This document shows, in pieces, positions 6,110-16,700 of a stretch of 64,000 bases of DNA. A model generated the notes under the pieces. That model was not told the origin of the DNA, did not search any database, and was given only the letters and a program-made list of their open reading frames with translations. How positions within the stretch are numbered: position 1 is the first letter of the stretch; every line of letters begins with the position of its first letter. The position numbers and the translations under genes were made by a program. The stretch lies in the IMG/VR virus record IMGVR_UViG_3300027763_000034, positions 1 to 64,000 of that record. One strand, written 5' to 3'. The stretch is from a virus.

Positions 6110-8599
6110 CTAAAACTGATTATTTGATGTATTAAGAGCTATCCAATTTAAATACACTCCAGTAGAGCTAAATTGAAGACCTGCACGGTGGAACATTTCA
6201 ACCGTTGCGGTAGTGCTGGTTCTACTTCTAACTGAGCATACAAGGTCATATGTTGGGTCTTCTGGGGTAACAACAATTGTACAGTTAGCATTTCCTAAAT
6301 TATGAGTAATTGTTATTGTTCTTGTATTCTGATTTGAGAATGTAAATGGACCAGATCTTCCTCTATATATTGCTGCTGCATACAAGCCTTGAGTTAAATT
6401 AGTTCCAGTTGTTGGTGATATTGAAATAGAATTACCAGCTATAAGGGTTAAATATTCTCCTCTCATTCTTATGCTATTTGTGTTTTTAGAAAAGTCAATA
6501 TAGTTATAGGTCCAATCTGTTCCAACTTCCATATCGTTACTACTATATGAAGCAACCCACCCAGCAACAGAGTGATCTTTTCCATAAACAAGAAGACCTG
6601 GCATATTAGATTGTCCAGTAACCGCACTTTGAGTTAATGCCACTCCTCCATTTATAAAATTAAGTCCGTATGATGGATGATATCCTTGATAAATTTCTTT
6701 TCCATATATGTATGATGCAACTATATAGTCTGCCCCAACTGTTCCTTCAACAAGAAGGGAACCAGAAATTTTTGCAGTATTTGTAATGCCAAGAGATGCA
6801 TTTATTTTTCCTATTATAGCTGCTGCACTAAATGATGTGCTAATTTTATTGTCAACTGTATCTGAGGTAACTTTAGTATTTAAAGAATCTATTAAAGAAG
6901 CCATGCTACCGTAGCCAGTAATAGATGCACCACTTAATGCTCCAGAAAATGTTCCATTAGATTGCAAAGCATTATCTGCTTTTTGTTTTATATCTCCAAT
7001 TGTTGAACCGTCCGAAAATGAAGATCCAATATCTATATTATTTAATGTTGCGCTTGTAGCATATAATTTTCCACCAGATGTTACTCTAAAAGCTGCAGTT
7101 GTGGGATCATTGCTTCCAATCCACATTCTGTATGTGTTTCCATCTGAAGAAGATGTTTCTGATGATGACATTTTTATGATAGTTCCAACATTTGAGTTTC
7201 CAAGCTGTATGTATCCAGAGCTATCAAGCACAGCATTATTTTTAGAAATCTGAGTTCCACTTAAAGACCAATTACCGATGCTTCCAGCATTTGCAGTTAT
7301 TGTTCCTGTTGCTGCATCCAATGTTACTGAGTTAGATCCATTTGCTACCTTAAGTCCAGTTGAATTAAGAGCAAAACCATTGCCTGCAAGTGTTCCATTT
7401 GGATTAATTGAACCATTGTAAATTGATGCCCCAGATGTAGAAAGATTAATATTACCACCAATGGTTGCAGTTCCTGTTGCACCTATGTTTCCATCTATGC
7501 TTAAAGTTTCGCCGTCCCATTTAATATAATTTGATGTCGGTCCACCAACTTTAAATTCTGCTGTGCTACCAGAATTTATATACCAATAATTACTTGAGTT
7601 AAATAAAAGACCACGTTTTCCGCTTACAACCCCATCACCAAATTTAAATGCACCAGCAGATATGTATCCGTTCATTACTGGTGTTCCTGGAATTTCTAGT
7701 GTGCCACCAGAAACATAACCAGACGTTGTGTTATTGTATTGATCATATGTTGCAACTGCAAACTCGTATGTTACTCCAACACCAAGTCCTTCTAGCTTGT
7801 ATGATGTGCCAGAACCAGGAGAATCGGCATATGAATATACAGAGCCTCCGACAGGCTTAAATCTTATTCTGTACCCTCGAATGTCGCCAGATGTAACCGC
7901 ACCCCAGTTTATGTTTGCATAGCCATTAAACCCAAGATATGCGTCAGGATCAATTCCACCACTAACTGATGCAGATCCAACTGCTGGGGGGCCAGTTATA
8001 TCAACAACAATAGGATCCACTGGTTTTATTGGACCCCTAATTACAAATTTATTTGCGCTAGTTGTATTTGAATGAAAAAATTTATCTCTATGTAATATTT
8101 TAATATATCTATCTGCTGTGCTTGATGCAAGAATGTTAGCCTGTGTTCCAGTTCCAGTCCAAACTACTGGCTCGGAGCCATTAAAGGAACTTGATGTGCC
8201 TTCCCATATTATAGTATCCGTATAGTTTGTCCATACTGGCTTGTCCCATGTAACCTGATATGACAGAACTCCGCCTGTTGCTACAACATTTGTTGGTGCT
8301 TCTGTATAGTCAGGGATTGCTGCTGCAACTTGAGCTTGTGTTACAACAAATCGTGGTGATGGTGGACCAACTACAATTGTAGTATCTTGAGGATCATCAT
8401 TAGACAATATATAAGAAAATACAAAACCATAATCTTTATATAAATTTAAATCTATATTTTCTATTATAACTTCATAAGAATTTTGAGACCCAGATACAAC
8501 TGCATTGGCAGCTTGTACAGCGGTAATTGAAAGGTCTGGGGCAGCAACTTGTTGTGAAGGCTGGTATCCTCCTGAATCTAGGTAGTCAGGTAAACGCAT
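6110..8599 (-). CDS. Tail-tip fibre protein with fibronectin type III domains
   Basis: An 829-residue virion protein. Residues about 95-300 contain two fibronectin III-like repeats (PTNVVATGG...VTWDKP; ANINWGAVTSGDIRGYRIRF). The middle (about 330-560) is the Gly/Ser/Asn-rich beta-helix type seen in central tail-tip proteins (ATGTATIGGNINLS, ANAGSIGNWSLSG). The C-terminus is a compact beta domain (ITHNLGNANCTIVV). It would form part of the central tip or receptor-binding fibre. It starts immediately after the upstream stop (TAAATG). Confidence 0.72.
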   Translation of the reverse strand: MRLPDYLDSGGYQPSQQVAAPDLSITAVQAANAVVSGSQNSYEVIIENIDLNLYKDYGFVFSYILSNDDPQDTTIVVGPPSPRFVVTQAQVAAAIPDYTEAPTNVVATGGVLSYQVTWDKPVWTNYTDTIIWEGTSSSFNGSEPVVWTGTGTQANILASSTADRYIKILHRDKFFHSNTTSANKFVIRGPIKPVDPIVVDITGPPAVGSASVSGGIDPDAYLGFNGYANINWGAVTSGDIRGYRIRFKPVGGSVYSYADSPGSGTSYKLEGLGVGVTYEFAVATYDQYNNTTSGYVSGGTLEIPGTPVMNGYISAGAFKFGDGVVSGKRGLLFNSSNYWYINSGSTAEFKVGGPTSNYIKWDGETLSIDGNIGATGTATIGGNINLSTSGASIYNGSINPNGTLAGNGFALNSTGLKVANGSNSVTLDAATGTITANAGSIGNWSLSGTQISKNNAVLDSSGYIQLGNSNVGTIIKMSSSETSSSDGNTYRMWIGSNDPTTAAFRVTSGGKLYATSATLNNIDIGSSFSDGSTIGDIKQKADNALQSNGTFSGALSGASITGYGSMASLIDSLNTKVTSDTVDNKISTSFSAAAIIGKINASLGITNTAKISGSLLVEGTVGADYIVASYIYGKEIYQGYHPSYGLNFINGGVALTQSAVTGQSNMPGLLVYGKDHSVAGWVASYSSNDMEVGTDWTYNYIDFSKNTNSIRMRGEYLTLIAGNSISISPTTGTNLTQGLYAAAIYRGRSGPFTFSNQNTRTITITHNLGNANCTIVVTPEDPTYDLVCSVRSRTSTTATVEMFHRAGLQFSSTGVYLNWIALNTSNNQF

Positions 8600-9577
8600 T
8601 TAGAAACTAAGTCCAAGCTTATACTCTATATCCATTTGTTTTCCAGAAACTTTTGTTATAGGAGAAGATAAAACTGATCTGCTTATTAATCCGTATATTG
8701 GATCAAAGGAATCTTCATCATTAATTTTTAGACCATCCATGTAAACAGTAGTTCCAGATATTGTTTTTGATTTTGCCCCAACTAGTATTTTATTAATTGA
8801 AGTTGCATCGGGTGTACCAGACTTATACAAAGATCCAAAAAGTTCTGACAGCGAGTTACTTTTAATTTTATTTGGGCTTTCTGGTGATGTTATTGAAGAA
8901 TCACCAATAATTCTAGTCTCAAAGTAATCAGTATTACCACTATAAAATCTAATATAAATATAATCTAAATTAGTATCCGCTTGTCTAAATGCTAAAGTTA
9001 AACTGTCATAGATACTGTACCCAGATAAATCAAAGCTAGCATTAAACCAATATTCTTTTGTAGAATAAGTTGATGGAGAAGTGACTACTGGTGTAGTCAA
9101 TTTAAATAGAGATGCTCCTAGTCTTGGCTCTGGTGTTGTTACAAGAACTGGATTATCTCCTAATGAATCAACCCAAGGCAAAGCATTTTCAAATGAGCTT
9201 ATGTATCTGTCTGAATAATCTTTTTTATTTGTTGATTGTGATGGAAATAATCCAACTTCTTTAATTAAACCAACAACATCATTTGGTAAAGATGTTTTAT
9301 ATATAACAGAATATGTAGTTATTCCAGTAATTGAATTTGTCTCTATATTTGGAGAGTTTACTTCTACGGGTGCTTTATAAAATTCAAAATCAAGTCTTGT
9401 ATCATCTACTGTTGCTTCATTTGATCCTATTCCTATAGCAATAGCTTTGCTTGTAAATCCTAATGTGCCAGCTAAATAGTTTGTTAAAAATCTTTTTCCA
9501 AATTTAGTTAAAATATTATTTTGTCTATGAACTTCTACGCCGTCTTCATAAAATATATACGTTCCTTTTAATTCCAT
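8600..9577 (-). CDS. Minor tail protein
   Basis: A 325-residue protein beginning MELKGTYIFYEDGVEVHRQN. The N-terminal third (GTYIFYEDGVEV, KFGKRFLTNYLAG, KAIAIGIGSNEATVDDTRL) resembles the distal tail-fibre connector type common in actinophages. The rest is beta-rich and could be a carbohydrate-binding-like sandwich (YSIYDSLTLAFRQADTNLDY). It is coupled by TAATG to the upstream gene. A structural role at the tail tip is inferred from position. Confidence 0.66.
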   Translation of the reverse strand: MELKGTYIFYEDGVEVHRQNNILTKFGKRFLTNYLAGTLGFTSKAIAIGIGSNEATVDDTRLDFEFYKAPVEVNSPNIETNSITGITTYSVIYKTSLPNDVVGLIKEVGLFPSQSTNKKDYSDRYISSFENALPWVDSLGDNPVLVTTPEPRLGASLFKLTTPVVTSPSTYSTKEYWFNASFDLSGYSIYDSLTLAFRQADTNLDYIYIRFYSGNTDYFETRIIGDSSITSPESPNKIKSNSLSELFGSLYKSGTPDATSINKILVGAKSKTISGTTVYMDGLKINDEDSFDPIYGLISRSVLSSPITKVSGKQMDIEYKLGLSF

Positions 9578-9957
9578 TATCCACCAACTCCTTTGACGCC
9601 ACGAACTGCATCAGCTGCATTATTTTTTACTGTAAATTTAAATCTTATTTTTGAACTTTTATTTATGTCTTGATATATTTCTATATTTTTTAAGCTTATG
9701 TCTGATAATGTAGGGAATGGTCTTTGATCTGATGTGTCATCAGTAATTAGAATATCTTCACCTTTTGAGTAATTGCTAGAGCCTGATTTGCTATTTGGTA
9801 GAGTTAAAATAACGCTTCCATCTAACTGTGCTGTAATAACTAAATCATAGTACTGGCTTTTTAATATGCCTACAAGGGGATCATCTGCGGGAAGTTGAAT
9901 TTTTTGCTTAGTAGTAAAACCACTAAACTTTATCTTATTATTATCTACAGTTGCCAT
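9577..9957 (-). CDS. Small minor tail protein
   Basis: A 126-residue protein beginning MATVDNNKIKFSGFTTKQKIQL. It is beta-rich (YDLVITAQLDGSVILTLP; KNIEIYQDINKSSKIRFKFTV) with no enzymatic motif. It sits between the large tail-hub protein and the next minor tail protein, with a one-base overlap downstream. Probably a tip decoration or adaptor. Confidence 0.6.
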   Translation of the reverse strand: MATVDNNKIKFSGFTTKQKIQLPADDPLVGILKSQYYDLVITAQLDGSVILTLPNSKSGSSNYSKGEDILITDDTSDQRPFPTLSDISLKNIEIYQDINKSSKIRFKFTVKNNAADAVRGVKGVGG

Positions 9958-9974
9958 TTTATTATTCTACCATT

Positions 9975-12900
9975 TCATCCAGTATAAATCGACCTACATC
10001 TTACTGAGGTAGATAAACCACTATCCCAGGAATGCCCTACATCTAATATAACATATTTACTTGCATATTTACCAGATGGAATAGTATCATCTGACGAGTA
10101 TATGGAATTAAATGGGTATGATATTTCAACCATATCTCCTACTTGAATTAATGGGTTTGGGAAACATTGTATATCTATTGCTGTTTGTTGTCTAGACCAT
10201 TGATCTTTCATCCATGTAGATAACTCTTTTGCTTCCCGCTCTTTTTGTATCCAAGTTGAATCAAAACCAATAATTTCAATATCTTTTAATTTTGCAATTT
10301 CTGGATCAATGTACTCGAATGGGTCTGTGGCAACAATCTGATCTCCTATGACCTGGAAGCTTCTTGTTTGCCCATCTGCTAATGGAACAAACGTTCCTGC
10401 ATTATTTAATACATATGCCTCTAGCCCAAAAGAATTTGTAGATGAACCCAATAAGGTAACAAAAGGATTTAAAGTTATTTGTGCAAATCTAGGTTGTCCA
10501 GGCCTTTGTGCATATTTGGCATTTATATACTTTAGCTCTCTTGCTACTGGGCCAAATTCTTTAAAGAAAGTCGGTGCCGAAACTTTAGATCCTTTAGTTA
10601 AAACAAAATCTCCAAAAGATTGAGAGAGATATGATTGTGATCCCAGCATTCCACTATAAGGGTTATAAGTAGTTGTTGATGCAAACTGAGATTCTGATAT
10701 AGCATTACTATATAAATAGTCGTAGCTAATAGATCCCTTTTGTGAAAATAGCCCAACCTTTTCTGTTATTGGAAGAACATAACTAGAACCATTATCTGTA
10801 GCTACAATAGTTGTATTGTCAAAATTAATTTTGAATGTTCTTCTAGATGTGTCATAGTTTACTTTAACATCAAGATTATATAGCTGCCCGCCAGAAACAC
10901 CAGTCACGGTTGTTGAATCTCCTTTTTGAGAGTCAGTTATAGCAACCTGATACGGTTTTGCACCCTTCTTAAATCTCCAAAGAGTAATATTTTTATCAGT
11001 AAGCTTTCCAGTTGCAGTAGTTTGTTCTGTTTTAATTTCAATATAATAGCCTGTTGCACCATTATCTGAAAGGCAAATAGCAAGTCCACCAATTACTTGA
11101 TCTGCCCCAGTAAGTCTTCCATATGAATCTTTTGTTAAAGGAAAATAAAAGCTTGTTCCTACACAAAAATTTTTAGTAGTTGCATCAATAAATTTTGCAT
11201 TAGTTGTTGCAACAGTATAATTTTTATTTAATGACACAGTTCCTGGTTGTGATACCGTAAGCATGGATCTTGCAACATTTTTACCAGAACTATCTGATGC
11301 TTCTATTGATATTTTAGAATTGTCTATTGTTGGAGTTCCTGTAGTTTGTGTTGCTTCAGTTAGCATCCGTACTTCAAAATCTGTTTTGTATCCAGCAATA
11401 TCTATAGTGTGAGCAGATACAGTAGTTCCAAATGCGCCCCTAGCTTTAATTCTATATTCTCCTGTCGGTTTAAAACTATTTACTTGTCCTAAAGCTTGAT
11501 ATTTTTGAAGGTCTACATCTGATTCAATCCATTGGCTTTGAGGTGTACCTGCAGTGTCTATATACGAATATCTAATTGCATCGTATTCTATGACCTCATC
11601 ATTAAGAACAAGAAATCCAGTTTTATTAAGAGCTCTTAAATCAAGCCCATCCATTGTTGTTATTAGATTAATCCAAAGAGATGATCCCGCTAATGCTGTT
11701 GATTCTAAATTTTTTACTAATGCACCAGCTCCAAGAGAATAAACTGGGGACTGCCAAAGTAAATCTGAACTAGCATTGTATGATGAGCTCATTTGTGGCC
11801 TATAAAGAATTTTAACTCCCTGAACTGAAGGGAGGTCCTCTTTAGACATAGATATAATATTTGCTTCTTCTTGTGTAATGCCGCTAGATATTAGAGGGTC
11901 ATATCTAAATGTAAAAGATTTAGTTTTGTTTTTATTATAAATCCACTCTCTTGTATAAAATTGAAGTACATTATCTTCATCAAATGTAGCTACCATTTGA
12001 GTATCTTTACAAAGATCTTGAATACACTCCCATACTGTTTTTGTGTCGTCTGTGTACCAGTAGTAAGGAGTTATTGCAGATTTATCTTTACCATCGGGAG
12101 ACAAATTAAAATTGTAGTTTGTAAATCCTATGCCATCCAATAACCTTTTAATAATTGCAGGTGATGGTGCATCTTTAATTAAAATATCTGGTGCTATTAT
12201 TTTTTGCAGAAGTAGAGCTTGGTCTAATGCTTGAAGATCCACTTGACCAAATTCATCCACATTCCAAGAATCAGCATAAAAATATCCTTGCTTTATTTTT
12301 TCTATAGTATTATCTGATTTTTTAATATTATAAAATGGCTTAAATAATACATTGTTGTAAAAATATGATTTTGTTTTATCAAAAGAAAATGTTTTATCGA
12401 ATGATATCCCAGATCTATCTTCAAAAAATAAATTTGCATTTAAAGAATTTGCTGTTACATTTCCTACTGGAGTGAGGCCATTGGATGAATCAGATGCTCT
12501 TTTTTGAGTACTGAAAGATATTAAGTTATCCGTTAAATCTTTTACATATCTAGCGGATATTTCAATTACCCCAAGATAAGTATCTGCAACGTTAATTGAA
12601 TTAATTTCAACTATTATTGAATCTATGTCTACGGGCGCTGCTGGTGAGGTGCTCCATTCCGTAGTAGACCATGTTGTTCCATTCCAATATAAATTAACAA
12701 CACCATTTGAATCAACATTTCCATTAGTTAAAATTGTTGTAGTTGTTGCACCTTTTGTAATTTTTACTGTCCATGTTACTGGCTTTACATAAGTCATATC
12801 TGACCATACTTTTGATGTACCATTGTCTGAGACTAGGCTTCGCATCCCATATGAAGTTTCAAATTTAATGGCTATTTTATTTGCTACCGCATTTTTTTCA

Positions 12901-13331
12901 GAAGGATACGCAACGGTTAGTTTGCAGTTTGATAAAGAGGTTCCGCTTGATTTTGGCGTTACCCAATATTGATATTTATTTTTTGATCCAGCATAGTACA
13001 TTCTATATGGCTCTTTTATCAAAGTATTGTATGGCAACAAAGCATTATAAGTAATGCCAGAATTACTTGTATTGTTAGATATAAAATATTTAATTCCAGC
13101 AGAAGATGGTCTTTTGGGGCTTATAATACTTGCAAGTGGGAATAACTTTAAAAATGGTTTATACTCTACACCAGCTGCATCTTTTAATGTTACTGTTTCC
13201 CCACCTAAATTTGTAGCAGTAACTCCAGTTATTAAATCGTTCATATTGTACTCTGCCCAAAGACCTGGGGACATTGATATGGTTGAAGACTTTTTAATTT
13301 GATCTAATACGTCTGTTGATGCACTTAACAT
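9975..13331 (-). CDS. Large tail-hub / tail-associated protein
   Basis: An 1118-residue virion protein. ATG 13331 (MLSASTDVLDQIKKSS) overlaps the upstream stop as TAATG and is chosen over the open frame to 13364. The N-terminal half looks like a baseplate-hub domain (ISPKRPSSAGIKYF; TPYYWYTDDTKTVWECIQDL; VATFDEDNVLQFYTREW, typical of phage tail-associated proteins). Residues about 690-880 form a ConA/LamG-like sandwich insert. The C-terminus returns to hub strands (AIDIQCFPNPLIQVGDMVEI). It likely closes the tail tip below the distal tail protein. Confidence 0.72.
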   Translation of the reverse strand: MLSASTDVLDQIKKSSTISMSPGLWAEYNMNDLITGVTATNLGGETVTLKDAAGVEYKPFLKLFPLASIISPKRPSSAGIKYFISNNTSNSGITYNALLPYNTLIKEPYRMYYAGSKNKYQYWVTPKSSGTSLSNCKLTVAYPSEKNAVANKIAIKFETSYGMRSLVSDNGTSKVWSDMTYVKPVTWTVKITKGATTTTILTNGNVDSNGVVNLYWNGTTWSTTEWSTSPAAPVDIDSIIVEINSINVADTYLGVIEISARYVKDLTDNLISFSTQKRASDSSNGLTPVGNVTANSLNANLFFEDRSGISFDKTFSFDKTKSYFYNNVLFKPFYNIKKSDNTIEKIKQGYFYADSWNVDEFGQVDLQALDQALLLQKIIAPDILIKDAPSPAIIKRLLDGIGFTNYNFNLSPDGKDKSAITPYYWYTDDTKTVWECIQDLCKDTQMVATFDEDNVLQFYTREWIYNKNKTKSFTFRYDPLISSGITQEEANIISMSKEDLPSVQGVKILYRPQMSSSYNASSDLLWQSPVYSLGAGALVKNLESTALAGSSLWINLITTMDGLDLRALNKTGFLVLNDEVIEYDAIRYSYIDTAGTPQSQWIESDVDLQKYQALGQVNSFKPTGEYRIKARGAFGTTVSAHTIDIAGYKTDFEVRMLTEATQTTGTPTIDNSKISIEASDSSGKNVARSMLTVSQPGTVSLNKNYTVATTNAKFIDATTKNFCVGTSFYFPLTKDSYGRLTGADQVIGGLAICLSDNGATGYYIEIKTEQTTATGKLTDKNITLWRFKKGAKPYQVAITDSQKGDSTTVTGVSGGQLYNLDVKVNYDTSRRTFKINFDNTTIVATDNGSSYVLPITEKVGLFSQKGSISYDYLYSNAISESQFASTTTYNPYSGMLGSQSYLSQSFGDFVLTKGSKVSAPTFFKEFGPVARELKYINAKYAQRPGQPRFAQITLNPFVTLLGSSTNSFGLEAYVLNNAGTFVPLADGQTRSFQVIGDQIVATDPFEYIDPEIAKLKDIEIIGFDSTWIQKEREAKELSTWMKDQWSRQQTAIDIQCFPNPLIQVGDMVEISYPFNSIYSSDDTIPSGKYASKYVILDVGHSWDSGLSTSVRCRSIYTG

Positions 13332-13792
13332 TATACCTGTTCCAGTGTTAGACTTACATCCCAAAATTCTTGTGGATCTACTCCGCTTACCATTTTGACA
13401 TTTCTCTTATTAACAGTAAAGCTGCAGTTTGTTATCATTACAGAAATTATTTCATCTCTTGCAGAAATTCCGTTATAAGATATTTTTAATTTAAATGCGC
13501 CAGTTCCTTTACCTTTATAAAAAGACCTAATCTGCTCTGCACCGTAACCGCCATCTACTGTCATTGTATCTGTTGATGGAAGTAAAGTCCATGAAACTTG
13601 AACTGATGATTTATCTGCAATAAATATTTTACGCATTGTGCCATTAGCCATGCGCTCTGATCTTTCAATTCTATTTGAATCTATTGATACTGGCTGTCTA
13701 TTATGCTCAGACAACTTGGTCCAGGTGGGAGTAATTGCATTTGTACCTGTGTCTATAAATAGTAGTGAGCCTACTGGTAAAGTTAGTGCCAT
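13331..13792 (-). CDS. Minor tail protein next to the tape measure (distal tail-like)
   Basis: A 153-residue protein beginning MALTLPVGSLLFIDTGTNAI. Its place directly after the tape measure, and beta content with the segment SVQVSWTLLPSTDTMTVDGG and the ending DPQEFWDVSLTLEQV, fit the distal tail / tail-tip adaptor position of siphoviruses. Coupled by TAATG on both sides. Confidence 0.65.
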   Translation of the reverse strand: MALTLPVGSLLFIDTGTNAITPTWTKLSEHNRQPVSIDSNRIERSERMANGTMRKIFIADKSSVQVSWTLLPSTDTMTVDGGYGAEQIRSFYKGKGTGAFKLKISYNGISARDEIISVMITNCSFTVNKRNVKMVSGVDPQEFWDVSLTLEQV

Positions 13793-16700
13793 TATGTTCT
13801 CTTTACTCCTACCATTTTTTCATTTTGCTTTAGCGTAGCCTGCAAAAATTCAACTGCAGCAACCTTTGCTTTAGTTATTAATTGAGCTTCATTCATTCCT
13901 GGGGAAGCATGGATATGTTGTGTGTAATTAATTATACCTTGTCCTGCATTTGCATCACGCATTGGCTCAAACATTTTTGCTGCTTGATTAACATCGTATC
14001 TTGGAGATGCATATGGAATCTTTGCCATGTTTGGAATAACCATTCCGCCAAATGCCATTTCTGGGCCACGATCTCCAACAATTGTAGGAACCTTTGGATC
14101 AAGTCTCATTGTTCCATATCCAGCTTTTTTAGTAATAGATAGTCCAGCTCTTCCGCCATCACCAGAGACTACCCATTTTTTACCATCTTTATCCAAAAAC
14201 TCTACGCCAACCCAAGTGCTGCTTCTACCAGATGCATCCATCTTTTGAGTTGCTCCAGCTTTTTGAAGTTCTTGTGGCTGAATAAATGTAGAGCCAGAGT
14301 ATGCTCCATTTCCTGCTGGTATTGTGGTTGGTACCGTTGAAAGTTTTGCCATTCCAGTTGTTTTGCCCATATCAATCTTTTTGCCATTAACTATTAAATC
14401 ACCGTTTAAAGTAATTCCAGATTTTTCTAAAGCAGCTTCAATTCCAGGAGCAACTTTATCAAATAATTCTTGTCCTGCTTTTATGCCAAGATTTCCATCT
14501 TTGTCTTTACTTAATCCTGTTGTATCAACTTTAGCTGCAGTTGCTGCTGCAGTTATAGCTGCAAGCATACCTCTATATTCATCTGTTGTTTTCCATTTAG
14601 CTAAATCATCTTTATGTTTGGTTATAGCCATTTGATAAGCAGTAATTGCTTTATTAAATGCATTCATTGGTGTTTCTAGCTTATCAATTTCCTTAGTAAG
14701 GTCTCCCATTTTTTCGCCAGCCAAAGCAGCAGCATCTCCCATGGCCTGCTGTTTATTACTAATAGCCTCAGCTTGTTTTTTAAGTGGTTCTATATCTGCT
14801 TTTGCTTTTGCATCAATAGCTTTAATTTGTTGATCATATTGTTGCCCTTTAACAAGACCTTCTAAATCTAACCTTGCCTGTTGTGCGCCAGCAGTATTGC
14901 CAGTTGCTTCAGCATTTTGCAATTCAAGCTTTTTAGCTTCAATTGCTCTTCCAGTATCCTCGGTATTCTTTTTATCTTCAAGGGCTTTTTTTCTAGCATC
15001 AGCAAGTTTATTAATTGCATCAATTTGTTTATTAATTGCGGCAAGTCTATCTCTATCTGAAATTTGAGCTGCTACTGATTGGCCTTTCATGGCCTTTGTA
15101 TATTTTTCTTGCAAAGCTTTAAGTTTATCTAATGAATCATATTGTTTTTTTAGAAGACCAACTCTATTTTGTCCCTCAACATTTGCTGCAACTGCTTCCG
15201 CCATCTTATAAAGTGCTGCTGTTTGCTGTGCATTTAATGCAGAAAGGTCTCCAGTATATCCTCTTGCTTCAAGTCTAGTTTTTTGCCATAGACTTAATAC
15301 AGTATCTTGAGTAGTTGCAATTTTTCTAATCTCTGGATTTTCTTTTGCTAGTTCGTCAATTGTTTCTTTTGTTAAAGTTCCCTGTGTTTTAAGCTTTCCA
15401 TTAATAGCATCAAGAGTTTGAGATTCCGCATCTAATTTCATTTGATCTAATTCACCAGTACTAATAAATGAAGGTTTTGTTTTATCCTTTTTTCTTGCTT
15501 TTAGCATTTCATTATATTTAGTTGATATTGCTGTGTCTGTGCCCATCAATGCGGTATTTAATGCATTAGCCTGCTCAGTTGCATCTCTATTTGTTGAAGC
15601 CGCCTTATCGTATGTTCCAATTGCTCCTACTGCTCCAGTAACTGCATCTTTTCTATTTACAAATCGGCTATTGCCAAATGTATATAGTGAGGCAGAGGCT
15701 GCTTTATTTGAAAGCTTATACATAGTATAAATTTTTGCTGTGGCTTGTTCTGCTGACATTCCCATGGCAATAAATTGTTCTTTAAGTCTTACTGCTAAAT
15801 CTGCCTGATCTTTTCCACTTGTTTTATTAATTAAAGCAATTTGATCTTTGTATGTAGACTTAACTTCAGTTTTTAATTTTTTGTATTGCTCAATAGTTAA
15901 TTTAAGTGGGGTGCCAGATGTTGTCATGCTTTCATAAAGCATTTTATTATGCTCAATAACAGACTTAGCATCTGTTACTACATCTTTCATTTTGCCATTA
16001 AAATCAGTAAATTTAAGTCCAGCTTTTTGTGCAGCTTCTGCAGTCATGCCGTATCCAAGTGCATTTAATCTCATACTTTCGTTATGAGCTTTCCATACCT
16101 TAATTCCAATTGTTATTGCAGTCACTGCACCAAATGCAATCAAATTAAATCTTGTCATAGCAAGACCAAGCTTTCCAATAATTCCTTGGAATCTTTTTCC
16201 GCTAGAAGCCATTTCTGTCATTGCAGTTCCATATTTAGTAAGTCCACCAGTTTTTCCAGATATTACCCCAACTGGTGTTGTCATAGAGGCTGGCAACTTA
16301 GACATTAATCTTCCGCCTTTACCACCTTGTCCTAATGTTGCAGACTGCATCATCATTGGCAACATAAATCCTAATTGTTGCACTATCATTGATGCTATTG
16401 GGTTTGCAATCTTACTTGCAATCATTCCTGCTCCAACCATTGCTGCAATACTTCCAGCAATTTGTCCGCCAGCGCCATATTTATTTGGAATAATTCCTCC
16501 AGCATTTCTAGGAACAAATAACTCTGGGCCTTTTTCTCCAACAACATAAGGCTGTCCAGCATTAACTGGTCCGCCCTTTTCTCTTCCTTCTAAACCAAAG
16601 ATAATCTTTTTTAGAGATTCTGTAAGAGGAGTATCTTTTTTAGATTCCCAATTTAAATACTTATTTCTTAAAATGTCTTTGTCTATTGGTGATAGTTGTT